Origin: an uncultured Prevotellaceae bacterium
GTDB taxonomy: Bacteria > Bacteroidota > Bacteroidia > Bacteroidales > Bacteroidaceae
Assembly (NCBI GenBank): GCA_902783165.1
Contig: CACZPU010000037.1
Span: 1-64,000, forward strand
Length of the DNA stretch: 64,000 nt
Direction: 5' to 3'
The notes under the pieces are model-generated. The model ran no database searches. It saw only the letters and a list, made by a program, of their open reading frames with translations, and was not told where the DNA came from. The translations under genes were made by a program, and so were the position numbers. Below, in pieces: positions 37,020 through 46,675 of the stretch; position 1 is the stretch's first letter; each line of letters starts with the position of its first letter.

Positions 37020-38933
37020 CTATCTTCCCATCAAAACCAACAAAACATTGATGTCGCTTGGTGAAACGCCTGGAATTCTGCTTGCTTGTGCAAGTGTTTC
37101 CGGATTAATATGTTTCAGCTTTTGCCTACATTCTGTTGAAAGTGATTGTAAGGAGTCATAGTTAAAACGACCTTTGATCTTGATGTTTTCTAAGCGATGC
37201 ATCTTTTCTGCAATTATTTTTTCGCGCTCTATATATCCAGCATATTTCATTTTCACTTCTGCAGCTTCTATGGTTTCTTCTTTTCTGTTCTCAAAAGAAT
37301 CGAATAGTTCTGCTAGTCCTGGTATTAGTTCTGCCATGGTAGATAATGAAATCTGTGGTCTTTCTATTAAGTCAATAACTTTACAGCCAGCGCGTAGTGG
37401 TGTTGTTCCTAACGATTCCAAAGCACTGTTGATATCTTTCGGTTTTACTGGAGTGTTATTGCAAAACGAAATGATTTTTTCGATGTTCTTTTTTTTGTTC
37501 ATCCACCAATCATATCTGTCGCGTTTTGCCACGCCTAAATCGTATGCTTTCTCGGTTAATCGAGCATCTGCATCATCTTGTCGTAGTAGTATTCTATATT
37601 CAGCTCGTGAAGTAAACATCCTATACGGTTCGTCTACGCCCTTCGTTACCAAATCGTCAATCAGCACACCGATATAACTTTCGTCTCGATTCATGACCAA
37701 CGGATTTGAGAACGAAGTGTCTTGAGTGTTCGAAGAGACATAAATGGCCGCATTCACTCCAGCAACTAACCCCTGTCCTGCAGCCTCTTCATAACCAGTT
37801 GTACCATTTATTTGCCCAGCAAAAAACAATCCTTTTATTAATTTTGATTCTAAAGAGTGATACAATTGTGTAGGGTCAAAGAAATCGTATTCTATTGCAT
37901 ATCCTGGACGATAAACTTTAACATCGCGTAGGGCAGGAATTTTCTTAAGCGCTTCAATCTGAATATTCATCGGCATGCTTGATGAGAATCCGTTCAGATA
38001 CATTTCGTTTGTGTCCTCACCTTCCGGTTCAAGGAACAATGGATGTGTGTCTCTATCGGGGAAAGTCATCAGTTTTGTTTCTATTGACGGGCAATACCTC
38101 GGACCGATGCTTTGTATTTGTCCATTATATAATGGAGAGTCTTTTAGTCCTGAGCGAAGAATATCATGTACATCCGTGTTTGTGTTGAGTGTCCAGCAAG
38201 GCAATTGCATTAGTGGATGTTGAATGTCTAAATATGAAAAACCAGTAATCGCCTGTTCTCCCGGTTGTTTTTCTGTATCTTCGAAATGCACACTTCGTTT
38301 GTCAATTCGTACTGGTGTGCCGGTTTTCATTCGAGCAAACGATATGCCGAATTGGGTGATACTTTCAGTAAGTTTTGTTACTGCTGGTTCTGCAATTCTT
38401 CCACCAGGTACCATTCTTTTTCCTATGTGCATTAGTCCGTTCAGAAACGTTCCTGCTGTAATGATGACAGACTTTGCATGCAACTCTGCTCCCCATATAG
38501 TTTTCACACCCTTTACGTATAAATGTGGTGTGGAATTGGGGTCGGAGTCTACAATTAGTTCTTCCGCTTGGTCTTGCCAGATGTCAAGGTTGTCTGTGTT
38601 GTCGAGTTGTTTGCGCCATTCCCAAATAAATTTTTCTCTGTCGCACTGTGCCCTTGGACTCCACATGGCCGGTCCTTTCGAGCGATTAAGCATTCTGAAT
38701 TGTATGGCAGACCGATCGGTTACAATCCCCATCTTACCACCAAGTGCATCGATTTCTCTCACAATCTGCCCTTTGGCAATACCGCCAACAGCTGGATTGC
38801 AAGACATCTGAGCTATTTTGTTCATATCCATTGTTACCAAACATGTCTTTGCGCCCATGTTGGCAGCAGCCGAAGCTGCTTCGCATCCAGCATGCCCTCC
38901 ACCAATTACCAGAACATCGTATTTTAGTTTCAT
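37020..38933 (-). CDS. mnmG: tRNA uridine 5-carboxymethylaminomethyl modification enzyme MnmG (GidA)
   Basis: This protein of about 637 residues works with MnmE to modify U34 of several tRNAs, using FAD, NADH and methylene-THF. The FAD motif is VIGGGHAGCEAASAAANMGA just after the start. Conserved cysteine regions are PRAQCDREKF and GPRYCPSIE, with C-terminal LLVLMGR. The frame runs 16 codons further upstream, but MKLKYDVLVIGGG at 38933 is the normal start. It heads the minus-strand run toward deoC. In many bacteria this gene lies beside oriC, and here it is next to two parS sites and a long AT-rich gap. Confidence 0.96.
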   Translation of the reverse strand: MKLKYDVLVIGGGHAGCEAASAAANMGAKTCLVTMDMNKIAQMSCNPAVGGIAKGQIVREIDALGGKMGIVTDRSAIQFRMLNRSKGPAMWSPRAQCDREKFIWEWRKQLDNTDNLDIWQDQAEELIVDSDPNSTPHLYVKGVKTIWGAELHAKSVIITAGTFLNGLMHIGKRMVPGGRIAEPAVTKLTESITQFGISFARMKTGTPVRIDKRSVHFEDTEKQPGEQAITGFSYLDIQHPLMQLPCWTLNTNTDVHDILRSGLKDSPLYNGQIQSIGPRYCPSIETKLMTFPDRDTHPLFLEPEGEDTNEMYLNGFSSSMPMNIQIEALKKIPALRDVKVYRPGYAIEYDFFDPTQLYHSLESKLIKGLFFAGQINGTTGYEEAAGQGLVAGVNAAIYVSSNTQDTSFSNPLVMNRDESYIGVLIDDLVTKGVDEPYRMFTSRAEYRILLRQDDADARLTEKAYDLGVAKRDRYDWWMNKKKNIEKIISFCNNTPVKPKDINSALESLGTTPLRAGCKVIDLIERPQISLSTMAELIPGLAELFDSFENRKEETIEAAEVKMKYAGYIEREKIIAEKMHRLENIKIKGRFNYDSLQSLSTECRQKLKHINPETLAQASRIPGVSPSDINVLLVLMGR

Positions 38934-39205
38934 ATTGTTGTTTGCTTCTTCTGCGTTGCAAAAATACAAAATCTTTTGCAAATAAAGTACATTGTAATAT
39001 AAAGAAGTGCTAAAACAACTAACTGTTTTTATTTATATCAGGTAAATAGCATACCTAATACTTCTTGTTTTTTCATTCTGGGAATAGACAATCAATATGT
39101 GCAGCACGATTACAGCCATTTTAATGAGAAGAGATACTCTATTAGCAATTTTTTTGATATATTGTCGCGTACTATTGGTCATAATAATTCTTCGTCGTGC
39201 CAAAC

Positions 39206-39257
39206 TATCAATGCTTAAGTCCACGAATTTGTTTTTTTTATCTGTAAAGCATTGATA
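39206..39257. repeat. 11-bp inverted repeat with 30-nt spacer
   Basis: TATCAATGCTT at 39206-39216 pairs perfectly with AAGCATTGATA at 39247-39257. No gene accounts for it. It may form a cruciform, be a protein site, or be a remnant. Confidence 0.65.
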
Positions 39258-39602
39258 TTTAGATAGATATATTTTTTGTGTGTTCTTTTTTTTGCTTATT
39301 TTCTTTGGTAATCGTTAGAATTTTTGCATGAATTGCCAACAAAAGTACAATCTATTATCTCACGATATCTTATCTATCATCTTCAAAGAACTTATTCACG
39401 ACATAAGAAGAGGTAATTTACGTCGCAACAAGACCATATCTATATCACAACAATAGATCCTTCATTGCAGGATAATTATTCTGTTATCAAAATGAACATC
39501 GTCTATTATGATTGTTTTAAGTTTAGGATTTCGAGATAACAGTTTTTCATTTACAAGGGCAAATGGATGATGAAAAACATAATCTTTTCTTTAAAAAAAT
39601 AT

Positions 39603-39633
39603 TTTGATGGAAAGGGAAAAATAATTATCTTTG
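39603..39633 (+). promoter_or_regulatory. Promoter for the pectin-gene run
   Basis: TTTG (39603-39606), 19 bp and TATCTTTG (39626-39633), with the ATG 43 nt further on at 39677, form a near-consensus promoter for the SGNH-GH28-GH106 genes. Confidence 0.8.
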
Positions 39634-39676
39634 TGCCATATTTGAAAACTATTCTAAAAGTTCAACACATTTAGTT

Positions 39677-40564
39677 ATGACAATCAAGAGAAGAGGACTA
39701 CATTTGCTGATGGTGCTGTTATTGTTAACAATGGCTATGCCGAGTTTGGCACAAGGAAGAAAAGTAAAACCTGCTGGTAATATACAATCGAAGAAAGTTT
39801 CAAGTACACAAGTTGGTTTGTTCTGCCACCCTTGGCAGGGCAGGCGTGTTGCCTATTTCGGTGATTCCATTACCGATCCTCGCAACGAAGCATCAGACAA
39901 GAAATATTGGAGCCTGTTGCAAGATTGGCTTGGCATAGAACCATTTGTTTATGGCATCAGCGGCAGGCAATGGAACGATATTCCGCGTCAGGCGGAACAG
40001 TTGAAGAAAGAACATGGTGAGGAATTTGATGCCATCATCATTTTCATCGGCACAAACGATTTTAATGCAGCCGTTCCGGTGGGAGAGTGGTATGTGGAAA
40101 CAGAGGATTCGGTATTGGTTGCCGTTCACAAGCCCAAGGAGGTTGTGCTTCGCTGCCACCGTCAGCCTTCGATGAACAAGGACACTTATCGCGGACGTAT
40201 TAATATTGCCATGAGGAAAATCAAGGAACTGTTCCCTAAGAAACAGGTGGTGTTGATGACTCCTATTCATCGTGGACTCTTTGACCGCAGTAATACCAAC
40301 ATACAGCCTACCGAAGCCTATCAGAATGCCTGTGGAGAGTGGGTGGACGCTTATGTTCAGAGTGTCAAACAAGCAGGTAACATATGGTCAGTTCCTGTTA
40401 TCGACCTGAATGCTTCTTGTGGCTTGTTTCCATTGGTAGCCCAGCAATTGGTGCATTTTAACGATGCTTCCGTTGACCAATTACATCCTAATAATAGCGG
40501 TCACTTGCGCATGGCTCGTACAATGATGTATCAGTTGCTCACGTTACCTTGCGTATTCGAATGA
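39677..40564 (+). CDS. Secreted SGNH/GDSL-family esterase
   Basis: This 295-residue protein has a signal peptide (residues about 1-25, ending MAMPSLAQG). SGNH blocks are in order: YFGDSITDP (Ser, near residue 62), GISGRQW (Gly), FIGTNDFN (Asn, near residue 125) and DQLHPNNSGHLRMA (Asp-His, near residue 275). Family members remove acetyl or other acyl groups from polysaccharides. Standing directly upstream of a GH28 and a GH106-like gene, it is a good candidate for a pectin or rhamnogalacturonan deacetylase; this is inferred from context. Confidence 0.85.
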   Translation: MTIKRRGLHLLMVLLLLTMAMPSLAQGRKVKPAGNIQSKKVSSTQVGLFCHPWQGRRVAYFGDSITDPRNEASDKKYWSLLQDWLGIEPFVYGISGRQWNDIPRQAEQLKKEHGEEFDAIIIFIGTNDFNAAVPVGEWYVETEDSVLVAVHKPKEVVLRCHRQPSMNKDTYRGRINIAMRKIKELFPKKQVVLMTPIHRGLFDRSNTNIQPTEAYQNACGEWVDAYVQSVKQAGNIWSVPVIDLNASCGLFPLVAQQLVHFNDASVDQLHPNNSGHLRMARTMMYQLLTLPCVFE

Positions 40565-40604
40565 TTTAAGTTGTTTTTCACAAAGCATCCGTATGCGCAT
40601 TTTT

Positions 40605-40621
40605 GGCTACGGCTTGTAGAC
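40605..40621. repeat. Interrupted palindrome, GTCTAC-N5-GTAGAC copy 3
   Basis: GGCTACGGCTTGTAGAC matches the 17-bp layout with one mismatched pair, and runs of T (left) and A (right) extend the arms. It lies in the 93-nt gap between the esterase and GH28 genes. Confidence 0.7.
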
Positions 40622-40657
40622 AAAAAGAAAACAAAGCGCAGAAAATAAATATCCAAT

Positions 40658-42007
40658 ATGAATAAAACAAGTCGTTGCTTATTTTTTATTTTTGTTCTGA
40701 TGCTTATTGGTGTCAATTGCGAGGCTGCAAAACGGCAGAAAGTAAACTTATGGCCTGACGGCACGCCTATTGATGCATGGTTTAGCGATACAACGAAGGT
40801 GGATGTTGGTACATTGGGCAAACAGTATGTCATTACCGACTACGGTGTTATTCGCGACAGTATGTTGCTGCAGACAGAAGCCATTCAGCGGGTAATCGAC
40901 AAGGTTGCTAGCAATGGCGGTGGAGTGGTTGTTATACCGCGTGGCACATTCCTTACAGGCTCACTCTTCTTCAAACCAGGCACACATTTGCATATCATTG
41001 AAGGTGGAGTGCTAAAAGGTATCGATGCCATAAAACACTATCCGTTGGTGATGACGCGCATGGAAGGGCAGACACTCAACTATTTTGCAGCACTTATTAA
41101 TGCCGACGGAATAGACGGGTTCTCCATATCTGGCCGCGGCACAATCAATGGCAACGGGCTCCGGTTTTGGGAGGAGTTCTGGATTAGACGGAAGTTCAAT
41201 CCGCAATGCACCAACTTGGAAGCATTGCGCCCACGACTGGTATATATCTCGAATTGCAAAAACGTGACCGTTCAGGATGTGCATCTCATAAATAGCGCCT
41301 TTTGGACCAATCATCTCTATCGTTGCGAACGCGTGAAGTATCTTGGATGTACTATTTATGCGCCCCATGAGCCACCCCATGCAAAGGCCCCTAGTAGCGA
41401 TGCAATTGATTTGGATGTGTGCCGTGATGTGCTGGTGAACGGTTGTGACATCAGTGTGAACGACGATGCTGTTGTGCTAAAAGGCGGAAAGGGCACTTGG
41501 GCAGACAAAGACCCCAGTAATGGCCCCAACAGTTGTATCTTGGTGCAAAACTGCCATTATGGTTTTGTACATGGATGCGTTACACTTGGCAGCGAGTCTA
41601 TTTACGATCGGAACATAGTGCTCCGCAATTGTCAGGTGGATGAGGCTGTGAGGGTACTTTGGCTGAAAATGCGTACAGACACCCCGCAACATTATGAATA
41701 TGTTACTGTGGAAAATCTTAGAGGCACATGCCGCAGTTTTCTTGTGGTGCGTCCATGGACCCAGTTCTACAAGCCAGAAGAACGCGACGACATGCCTTTG
41801 TCGCAAAGCAACGATATCGTGATTCGGAACATTGTTATGAAGTGTAATAACTTTTTCGATGTAGGCTCTTCTGAGAAGTATGTTCTGAAGAATTTCACGT
41901 TTGAAAATATTCAGGTGAGCGACAAGAAAAACTCTTTCAATCCTTCGCTTATTGAAAATGCCGTTGTGAAGAATGTTGAGATTAATGCAGAACGCTTAAA
42001 ACTGTAG
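40658..42007 (+). CDS. GH28-family polygalacturonase-like enzyme
   Basis: This 449-residue secreted protein has a signal peptide of about 25 residues (FIFVLMLIGVNCEAA). It is a right-handed beta-helix glycosidase that should act on galacturonan or rhamnogalacturonan. The catalytic aspartates are in DAIDLDVCRDVLVNG and DISVNDDAVVLKGG near residues 250-275. The usual GHG motif is replaced by HGCVTLGSES, and the RIK motif by RVLWLKMRTD. GH28 relatives with such changes occur in Bacteroidetes. The following GH106-like gene starts 4 nt after its stop. Confidence 0.9.
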   Translation: MNKTSRCLFFIFVLMLIGVNCEAAKRQKVNLWPDGTPIDAWFSDTTKVDVGTLGKQYVITDYGVIRDSMLLQTEAIQRVIDKVASNGGGVVVIPRGTFLTGSLFFKPGTHLHIIEGGVLKGIDAIKHYPLVMTRMEGQTLNYFAALINADGIDGFSISGRGTINGNGLRFWEEFWIRRKFNPQCTNLEALRPRLVYISNCKNVTVQDVHLINSAFWTNHLYRCERVKYLGCTIYAPHEPPHAKAPSSDAIDLDVCRDVLVNGCDISVNDDAVVLKGGKGTWADKDPSNGPNSCILVQNCHYGFVHGCVTLGSESIYDRNIVLRNCQVDEAVRVLWLKMRTDTPQHYEYVTVENLRGTCRSFLVVRPWTQFYKPEERDDMPLSQSNDIVIRNIVMKCNNFFDVGSSEKYVLKNFTFENIQVSDKKNSFNPSLIENAVVKNVEINAERLKL

Positions 42008-42011
42008 GAAT

Positions 42012-44648
42012 ATGCAAATGAGAGGCTATCGTTTCGAAACTGTTCTGACATGTGCAATGCTATTGTTCGTGGTGTTTCCGGTCTTTTCACAAGAGTGGCC
42101 ACCAGCAAACCATGAGTCAAAGCCAGGAAGCCGCTGGTGGTGGCTTGGTTCGGCTGTTGATGAAAAGAATCTTGAATGGAACATAAAGCAATACGCTTCT
42201 CATGGAATAGGCACGCTTGAAATAACGCCTCTTTATGGAGTACAGGGTAACGACCAGAACAATATTCCATTCCTGTCGGAACGTTGGATGGAGATTCTGA
42301 GGTTCTGTCAAGATGAAGGTAAAAACAATGGAATACGGATAGATATGAATTGCGGTACGGGCTGGCCTTTTGGCGGTCCAGAGGTGAAAATGGAAGAAGC
42401 CGCTTGCAAGCTAGTGTTGGTTGATACCACGGTTACGCATGAACAGCTAACCGATTTGGTGATCGCCATATCTCCCAAAGAGAAACCATACAGCGTACTT
42501 CAGAAAGTAATGGCTTTCTCTGTGAATGTTCCTAAGTATACAAACAAGAATGTGACCAAGGTGGCCGATGTAACCAATGCTGTGACAGACGGACACCTCC
42601 GACTGCGCAATGTGGACAAAGGTATATGGCGAATCATTGCAATTTTCGCTGGGCGAACCAGACAAAAGGTAAAACGTGCAGCTCCTGGTGGTGAGGGATG
42701 GGTGGTCGACCATTTTGATTCCACAGCTGTTGCACATTATTTGCAACGTTTTGAGAAGGCTTTCGAACAAACGGGTACACCCTATCCACATACCTTTTTC
42801 AACGATAGTTATGAGGTTCATCATGCTGATTGGACTCCCCGTTTGCTGCAAGAGTTTGAGAAGCGCCGAGGTTATAAGTTGGAATATCGACTTAGACAAT
42901 TTGCTGATGGTGACCCAATTGTTATTCATGATTACCGGGAAACATTGGGGGAACTGTTGTTGGAGAATTTCATCAATCAGTGGGTGCGTTGGTGCCATAA
43001 GCATGGCGCATTGGTCCGCAACCAAGCTCATGGCTCGCCGGCCAATCTGATTGACATTTACGCTGCGGTGGACATACCAGAAATAGAGGGATTCGGTCTT
43101 TCAGATTTCGGCATCAAGGGGTTGCGTACTGATCCTGGCATGACACGCAAAAACGATAGTGACTTGTCAATGCTTAAATATGCATCAAGTGCAGCTCATA
43201 TTATGGGTAAACCATTTACCAGTAGCGAGTCGATGACATGGCTTACCGAACATTTTCGCACTTCGTTGTCACAGATGAAACCCGACATGGATTTGATGTT
43301 TTGTGCCGGTGTGAACCACATGTTCTTCCACGGCACATGTTATTCGCCAAAGAATGATCCTTGGCCGGGATGGAAATTTTATGCCAGCATTGACATGTCG
43401 CCCACCAATTCCATTTGGCGAGATGCTCCTTATTTCATGGATTATATAGAACGATGCCAGCGTTTTCTACAATGGGGACAGCCTGACAACGACTTTCTGG
43501 TGTATCTGCCAGTTCACAATATGTGGTCTAAACGGGGAAGCGAATTGCTCATGCAGTTTGCCATTCATTCTATGGATAAATTGGCCCCAGAATTTATTCG
43601 TGCCATTCTCACTATCGATAGTCTTGGATTTGACTGTGATTATATTTCGGACAAATATATTCTTTCAACTGTTGTCGATGGAAATGTGTTGCGAACGGCA
43701 GCCGGAACACCCTATAAGGCGCTGGTGATTCCTGACGACTGTGTGATGCCTGATAAGGTAAAGAAACATCTGGAACAATTGGAAAAACAAGGAGCAAGGG
43801 TAATCCGTGGTCTCTCTTCGTGGGATATGGGCATGGCAAGCAGACCAGAATTGATGAAATCGCAACTGGGCTTGAATATGATTCGTCGGAAGAACAACAA
43901 GGGTTATCATTATTTTATTGTAAATTTAACACCTAACGATGTTGACCAATTGATTGCTCTTGCGGTTGACTTCAAGGATGCAATATGGTTTGATCCGATG
44001 ACGGGCAATCGCTATGCTGCGGAAAAACTGGGTGACAATGTAAGAGTTGCACTCCGTTCGGGTGAGTCCATGATACTGGAAACTTTCAACAATAACATTG
44101 GCTGTGTCTTTCCAGAAAGAAAAACCAAGACAGGCTATTCTATGGTCGTTGATAAAGGCTGGCAACTTTCATTCAAGGAAAGTACTCCGATGATAGTAAT
44201 AAACTATCCTATTGATAAATTACAAACTTGGGAGAACTTAGACGAGCGAACGCGATGGCTGATGGGAACAGGCATTTATGAATGCACTTTCACAATGAAT
44301 AGAAGTATTCTGAAAAAGTCGAAACAATGGCTGATTGATTTGGGGGATGTTCGCGAAAGCGCTCGTGTGTACATCAACGGACATGATGTTGGTTGTGCAT
44401 GGGCAGTTCCTTTTGCTCTTAAGTTTGACTCTGACATTTTAAAGGCTGGGAAAAACAAATTGCGTATAGAAGTAACAAACCTACCTGCCAACAGAATTTC
44501 CAAATTAGATCGCGAAGGAATAAAATGGAGGAAATTCAACGAAATCAATTTTGTGGATATCCGGTACAACAAAAACATATTGTACAAGGACTGGAAACAA
44601 ATGCCTTCTGGATTAAATAGTGAGGTGAAGCTTGTCTGTATTGAGTGA
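42012..44648 (+). CDS. GH106-like alpha-L-rhamnosidase
   Basis: This 878-residue secreted enzyme has a signal peptide of about 25 residues (ending VFPVFSQ). It matches the large glycoside hydrolase 106 type: the N-terminal SRWWWLGSAVDEKNLEWNIK and HGIGTLEITPLYGVQG signature, a central barrel region with MDLMFCAGVNHMFFHGTCYSP, and a C-terminal beta-sandwich (RESARVYINGHDVGCAWAVPFAL) like those that bind galactose-type sugars. Family members release rhamnose from rhamnogalacturonan. It is co-transcribed with the GH28 gene (4-nt gap). Confidence 0.83.
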   Translation: MQMRGYRFETVLTCAMLLFVVFPVFSQEWPPANHESKPGSRWWWLGSAVDEKNLEWNIKQYASHGIGTLEITPLYGVQGNDQNNIPFLSERWMEILRFCQDEGKNNGIRIDMNCGTGWPFGGPEVKMEEAACKLVLVDTTVTHEQLTDLVIAISPKEKPYSVLQKVMAFSVNVPKYTNKNVTKVADVTNAVTDGHLRLRNVDKGIWRIIAIFAGRTRQKVKRAAPGGEGWVVDHFDSTAVAHYLQRFEKAFEQTGTPYPHTFFNDSYEVHHADWTPRLLQEFEKRRGYKLEYRLRQFADGDPIVIHDYRETLGELLLENFINQWVRWCHKHGALVRNQAHGSPANLIDIYAAVDIPEIEGFGLSDFGIKGLRTDPGMTRKNDSDLSMLKYASSAAHIMGKPFTSSESMTWLTEHFRTSLSQMKPDMDLMFCAGVNHMFFHGTCYSPKNDPWPGWKFYASIDMSPTNSIWRDAPYFMDYIERCQRFLQWGQPDNDFLVYLPVHNMWSKRGSELLMQFAIHSMDKLAPEFIRAILTIDSLGFDCDYISDKYILSTVVDGNVLRTAAGTPYKALVIPDDCVMPDKVKKHLEQLEKQGARVIRGLSSWDMGMASRPELMKSQLGLNMIRRKNNKGYHYFIVNLTPNDVDQLIALAVDFKDAIWFDPMTGNRYAAEKLGDNVRVALRSGESMILETFNNNIGCVFPERKTKTGYSMVVDKGWQLSFKESTPMIVINYPIDKLQTWENLDERTRWLMGTGIYECTFTMNRSILKKSKQWLIDLGDVRESARVYINGHDVGCAWAVPFALKFDSDILKAGKNKLRIEVTNLPANRISKLDREGIKWRKFNEINFVDIRYNKNILYKDWKQMPSGLNSEVKLVCIE

Positions 44649-44686
44649 ATGGTACAAAATATTACAAGAAACAATGGAAAAGAATG

Positions 44687-44712
44687 AAAACAGACAGCAT
44701 GCTGCCTATTTT
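44687..44712 (+). terminator. Imperfect palindrome after the GH106-like gene
   Basis: A 26-base imperfect palindrome (10-bp perfect centre CAGCATGCTG at 44696-44705 with A-rich left and T-rich right arms, two mismatched pairs) lies 39 nt after the stop. It could fold as a T-tailed stem and end the pectin operon. Confidence 0.5.
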
Positions 44713-44785
44713 GTTCTTTTCTGTTAAATTATTCTTAATTTATGATATTATATATACGCGTGAAGGTAGAAAATAAAAGTTTTTC

Positions 44786-44816
44786 TTTGTTTTTTAACTG
44801 AATTAACCTATCTTTG
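44786..44816 (+). promoter_or_regulatory. msbA-type operon promoter
   Basis: TTTG (44786-44789), 19 bp and TATCTTTG (44809-44816) lie just 8 nt before the ATG at 44825. The expected transcript would have almost no leader. Confidence 0.82.
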
Positions 44817-44824
44817 CGCCACAG

Positions 44825-46663
44825 ATGCGAGAATTCATAAAAGTTTTACATCGCTTTGTACCGCCTTATAAGAAATATCTTGTACTCACGGTGTTGTTCA
44901 ATATACTTAGTGCTATATTGAACATCTTCTCGTTTATGGCCATCATTCCGATACTGAATATTCTTTTTCAAACCGACCCGGGAATGAGGGCTGTGGATTG
45001 GATTCCTTGGAGTGAGATGACTTTGGGCAACTGTACAGATGTAATGAGCAACAATACAAATTATATTGTGCAGGGATGGGTGCTCGATTGGGGCGCTACC
45101 ACCACCTTGCTCATTATTGGATTGTTCTTGGCATTCATGACCTTCTTGAAGACGGGTGCCTACTTCTTGTCTTCAGCAACCATGATACCAATCCGTACAG
45201 GTGTGGTACGCGACATACGCAACCAGCTCTATCAGAAAATTACATCACTTCCTTTGGGATTTTTCAGCGAAGAGCGCAAGGGTGACATCATTGCACGCAT
45301 GAGCGGTGATGTGCAAGAAATAGAGAATTCTATTATGGCAAGTCTAGACATGCTTTTCAAGAATCCCATTTTGATTTTTTCTTATTTTACGGCATGTCTT
45401 ATTGTCTCTTGGGAACTCACGGTTTTTACCATAGTCTTTGTGCCAGTGTTCGGCTGGTTTATGGGGTTTGTGGGAAAGAAACTGAAGGCAAAGAGTATTA
45501 AGGCACAGTCTCTTTGGAGTGATACAATGAGTCAGGTGGAAGAAACGTTGGGAGGCTTGCGAATTATCAAGGCATTCAATGCCGAAGATAAGATGAACAA
45601 CAGGTTTGACCGTGTGAACTCTGCTTATCGTAATGACATCATGAGAGTGAACATCCGTCAGTCAATGGCACATCCAATGAGCGAATTCCTTGGTACTGTG
45701 ATGATAGTCATTGTGTTATGGTTTGGCGGTATCTTGGTGTTGAACAAGGCTGTGCTGAGTGGACCAACGTTCATCTACTATCTGGTAATGCTTTATAGTG
45801 TGATTAATCCACTGAAAGAATTCTCGAAGGCAAGCTACAACATACCGAAGGGACTTGCTTCGATGGAACGAGTGGATAAGATTCTGCTTACTGAAAACAA
45901 TATCAAAGAACCTGAAAATCCAAAACATATCAGTAGCTTTGAACATCAAATAGAATTCCGTCATGTTTCCTTTAAATATGCTGAGCAATGGGTGCTCCAC
46001 GACATCAATTTGGTAATACCCAAAGGCAAGACCATAGCATTAGTGGGACAGAGTGGCAGTGGAAAGTCTACGATGGTCGATTTGATTCCACGCTATTATG
46101 ATGTACAGGAGGGCGAGGTCCTCATCGATGGTATTAATGTAAAAGACCTTGGCATTCATGATTTGCGGCAACTGATAGGCAATGTAAACCAAGAAGCAAT
46201 CCTTTTCAACGATACATTCTACAATAATATATCATTTGGTGTAGACAGTGTAACACCCGAAGAGGTAGAAAAAGCTGCTAGTATAGCCAATGCGCACGAA
46301 TTCATCATGACATCGGAACAAGGATACGACACTAATATTGGCGACAGAGGCGGCCGACTTTCTGGTGGGCAGCGTCAGCGTGTCAGCATTGCCAGAGCCA
46401 TATTGAAGAATCCACCAATCCTAATACTCGACGAGGCAACCTCTGCGCTCGACACGGAAAGTGAACGATTGGTTCAAGATGCATTAGAAAGGCTGATGAA
46501 GACTCGTACGACGGTGGCCATTGCCCACCGACTCAGCACCATCAAGAATGCTGACGAGATATGTGTGCTGCACGAAGGCCGCATTGTTGAACGGGGTACG
46601 CACGATGAGTTGCTCTCTTTTGACGGCTACTATAAGAAACTGCACAACATGCAGCAAGTGTAA
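44825..46663 (+). CDS. MsbA-like lipid-flippase ABC transporter
   Basis: This 612-residue half-transporter fuses an exporter membrane domain (about residues 1-340, six helices) to an ATPase. Walker A is GQSGSGKSTMVDLIPRYYD near residue 405, the signature is LSGGQRQRVSIARAI, Walker B is ILILDEATSALD, and the H-loop is AIAHRLST. MsbA flips lipid A-core across the inner membrane; other family members export lipids or drugs. Its placement with LpxL-type, YejM-like and LtaS-like genes supports a lipid A or surface glycolipid role. The next gene starts 12 nt after its stop. Confidence 0.85.
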   Translation: MREFIKVLHRFVPPYKKYLVLTVLFNILSAILNIFSFMAIIPILNILFQTDPGMRAVDWIPWSEMTLGNCTDVMSNNTNYIVQGWVLDWGATTTLLIIGLFLAFMTFLKTGAYFLSSATMIPIRTGVVRDIRNQLYQKITSLPLGFFSEERKGDIIARMSGDVQEIENSIMASLDMLFKNPILIFSYFTACLIVSWELTVFTIVFVPVFGWFMGFVGKKLKAKSIKAQSLWSDTMSQVEETLGGLRIIKAFNAEDKMNNRFDRVNSAYRNDIMRVNIRQSMAHPMSEFLGTVMIVIVLWFGGILVLNKAVLSGPTFIYYLVMLYSVINPLKEFSKASYNIPKGLASMERVDKILLTENNIKEPENPKHISSFEHQIEFRHVSFKYAEQWVLHDINLVIPKGKTIALVGQSGSGKSTMVDLIPRYYDVQEGEVLIDGINVKDLGIHDLRQLIGNVNQEAILFNDTFYNNISFGVDSVTPEEVEKAASIANAHEFIMTSEQGYDTNIGDRGGRLSGGQRQRVSIARAILKNPPILILDEATSALDTESERLVQDALERLMKTRTTVAIAHRLSTIKNADEICVLHEGRIVERGTHDELLSFDGYYKKLHNMQQV

Positions 46664-46675
46664 ATAAGCAAGAAA

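Larger units (their letters stand above)
38934..39676. other. 0.74 kb AT-rich gap upstream of mnmG
   Basis: This is the longest non-coding stretch in the window, lying between divergent mnmG and the SGNH esterase gene. It contains a TATTTTTG element for mnmG (38959-38966, minus), an 11-bp inverted repeat with a 30-nt spacer (39206-39216 and 39247-39257), one 8-of-9 DnaA-type box TTATTCACG (about 39392-39400), and the esterase promoter (39603-39633). A 63-codon minus-strand frame at 39033-39224 has no recognisable motif and is not called. The setting suits a replication origin, but DnaA boxes are few. Confidence 0.5.

Noticed and set aside
39033..39224. 63-codon minus-strand frame in the mnmG upstream gap
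   Set aside because: No family motif, no promoter element close by, and composition like the surrounding AT-rich gap. It may be a relic, but there is no support for a gene.
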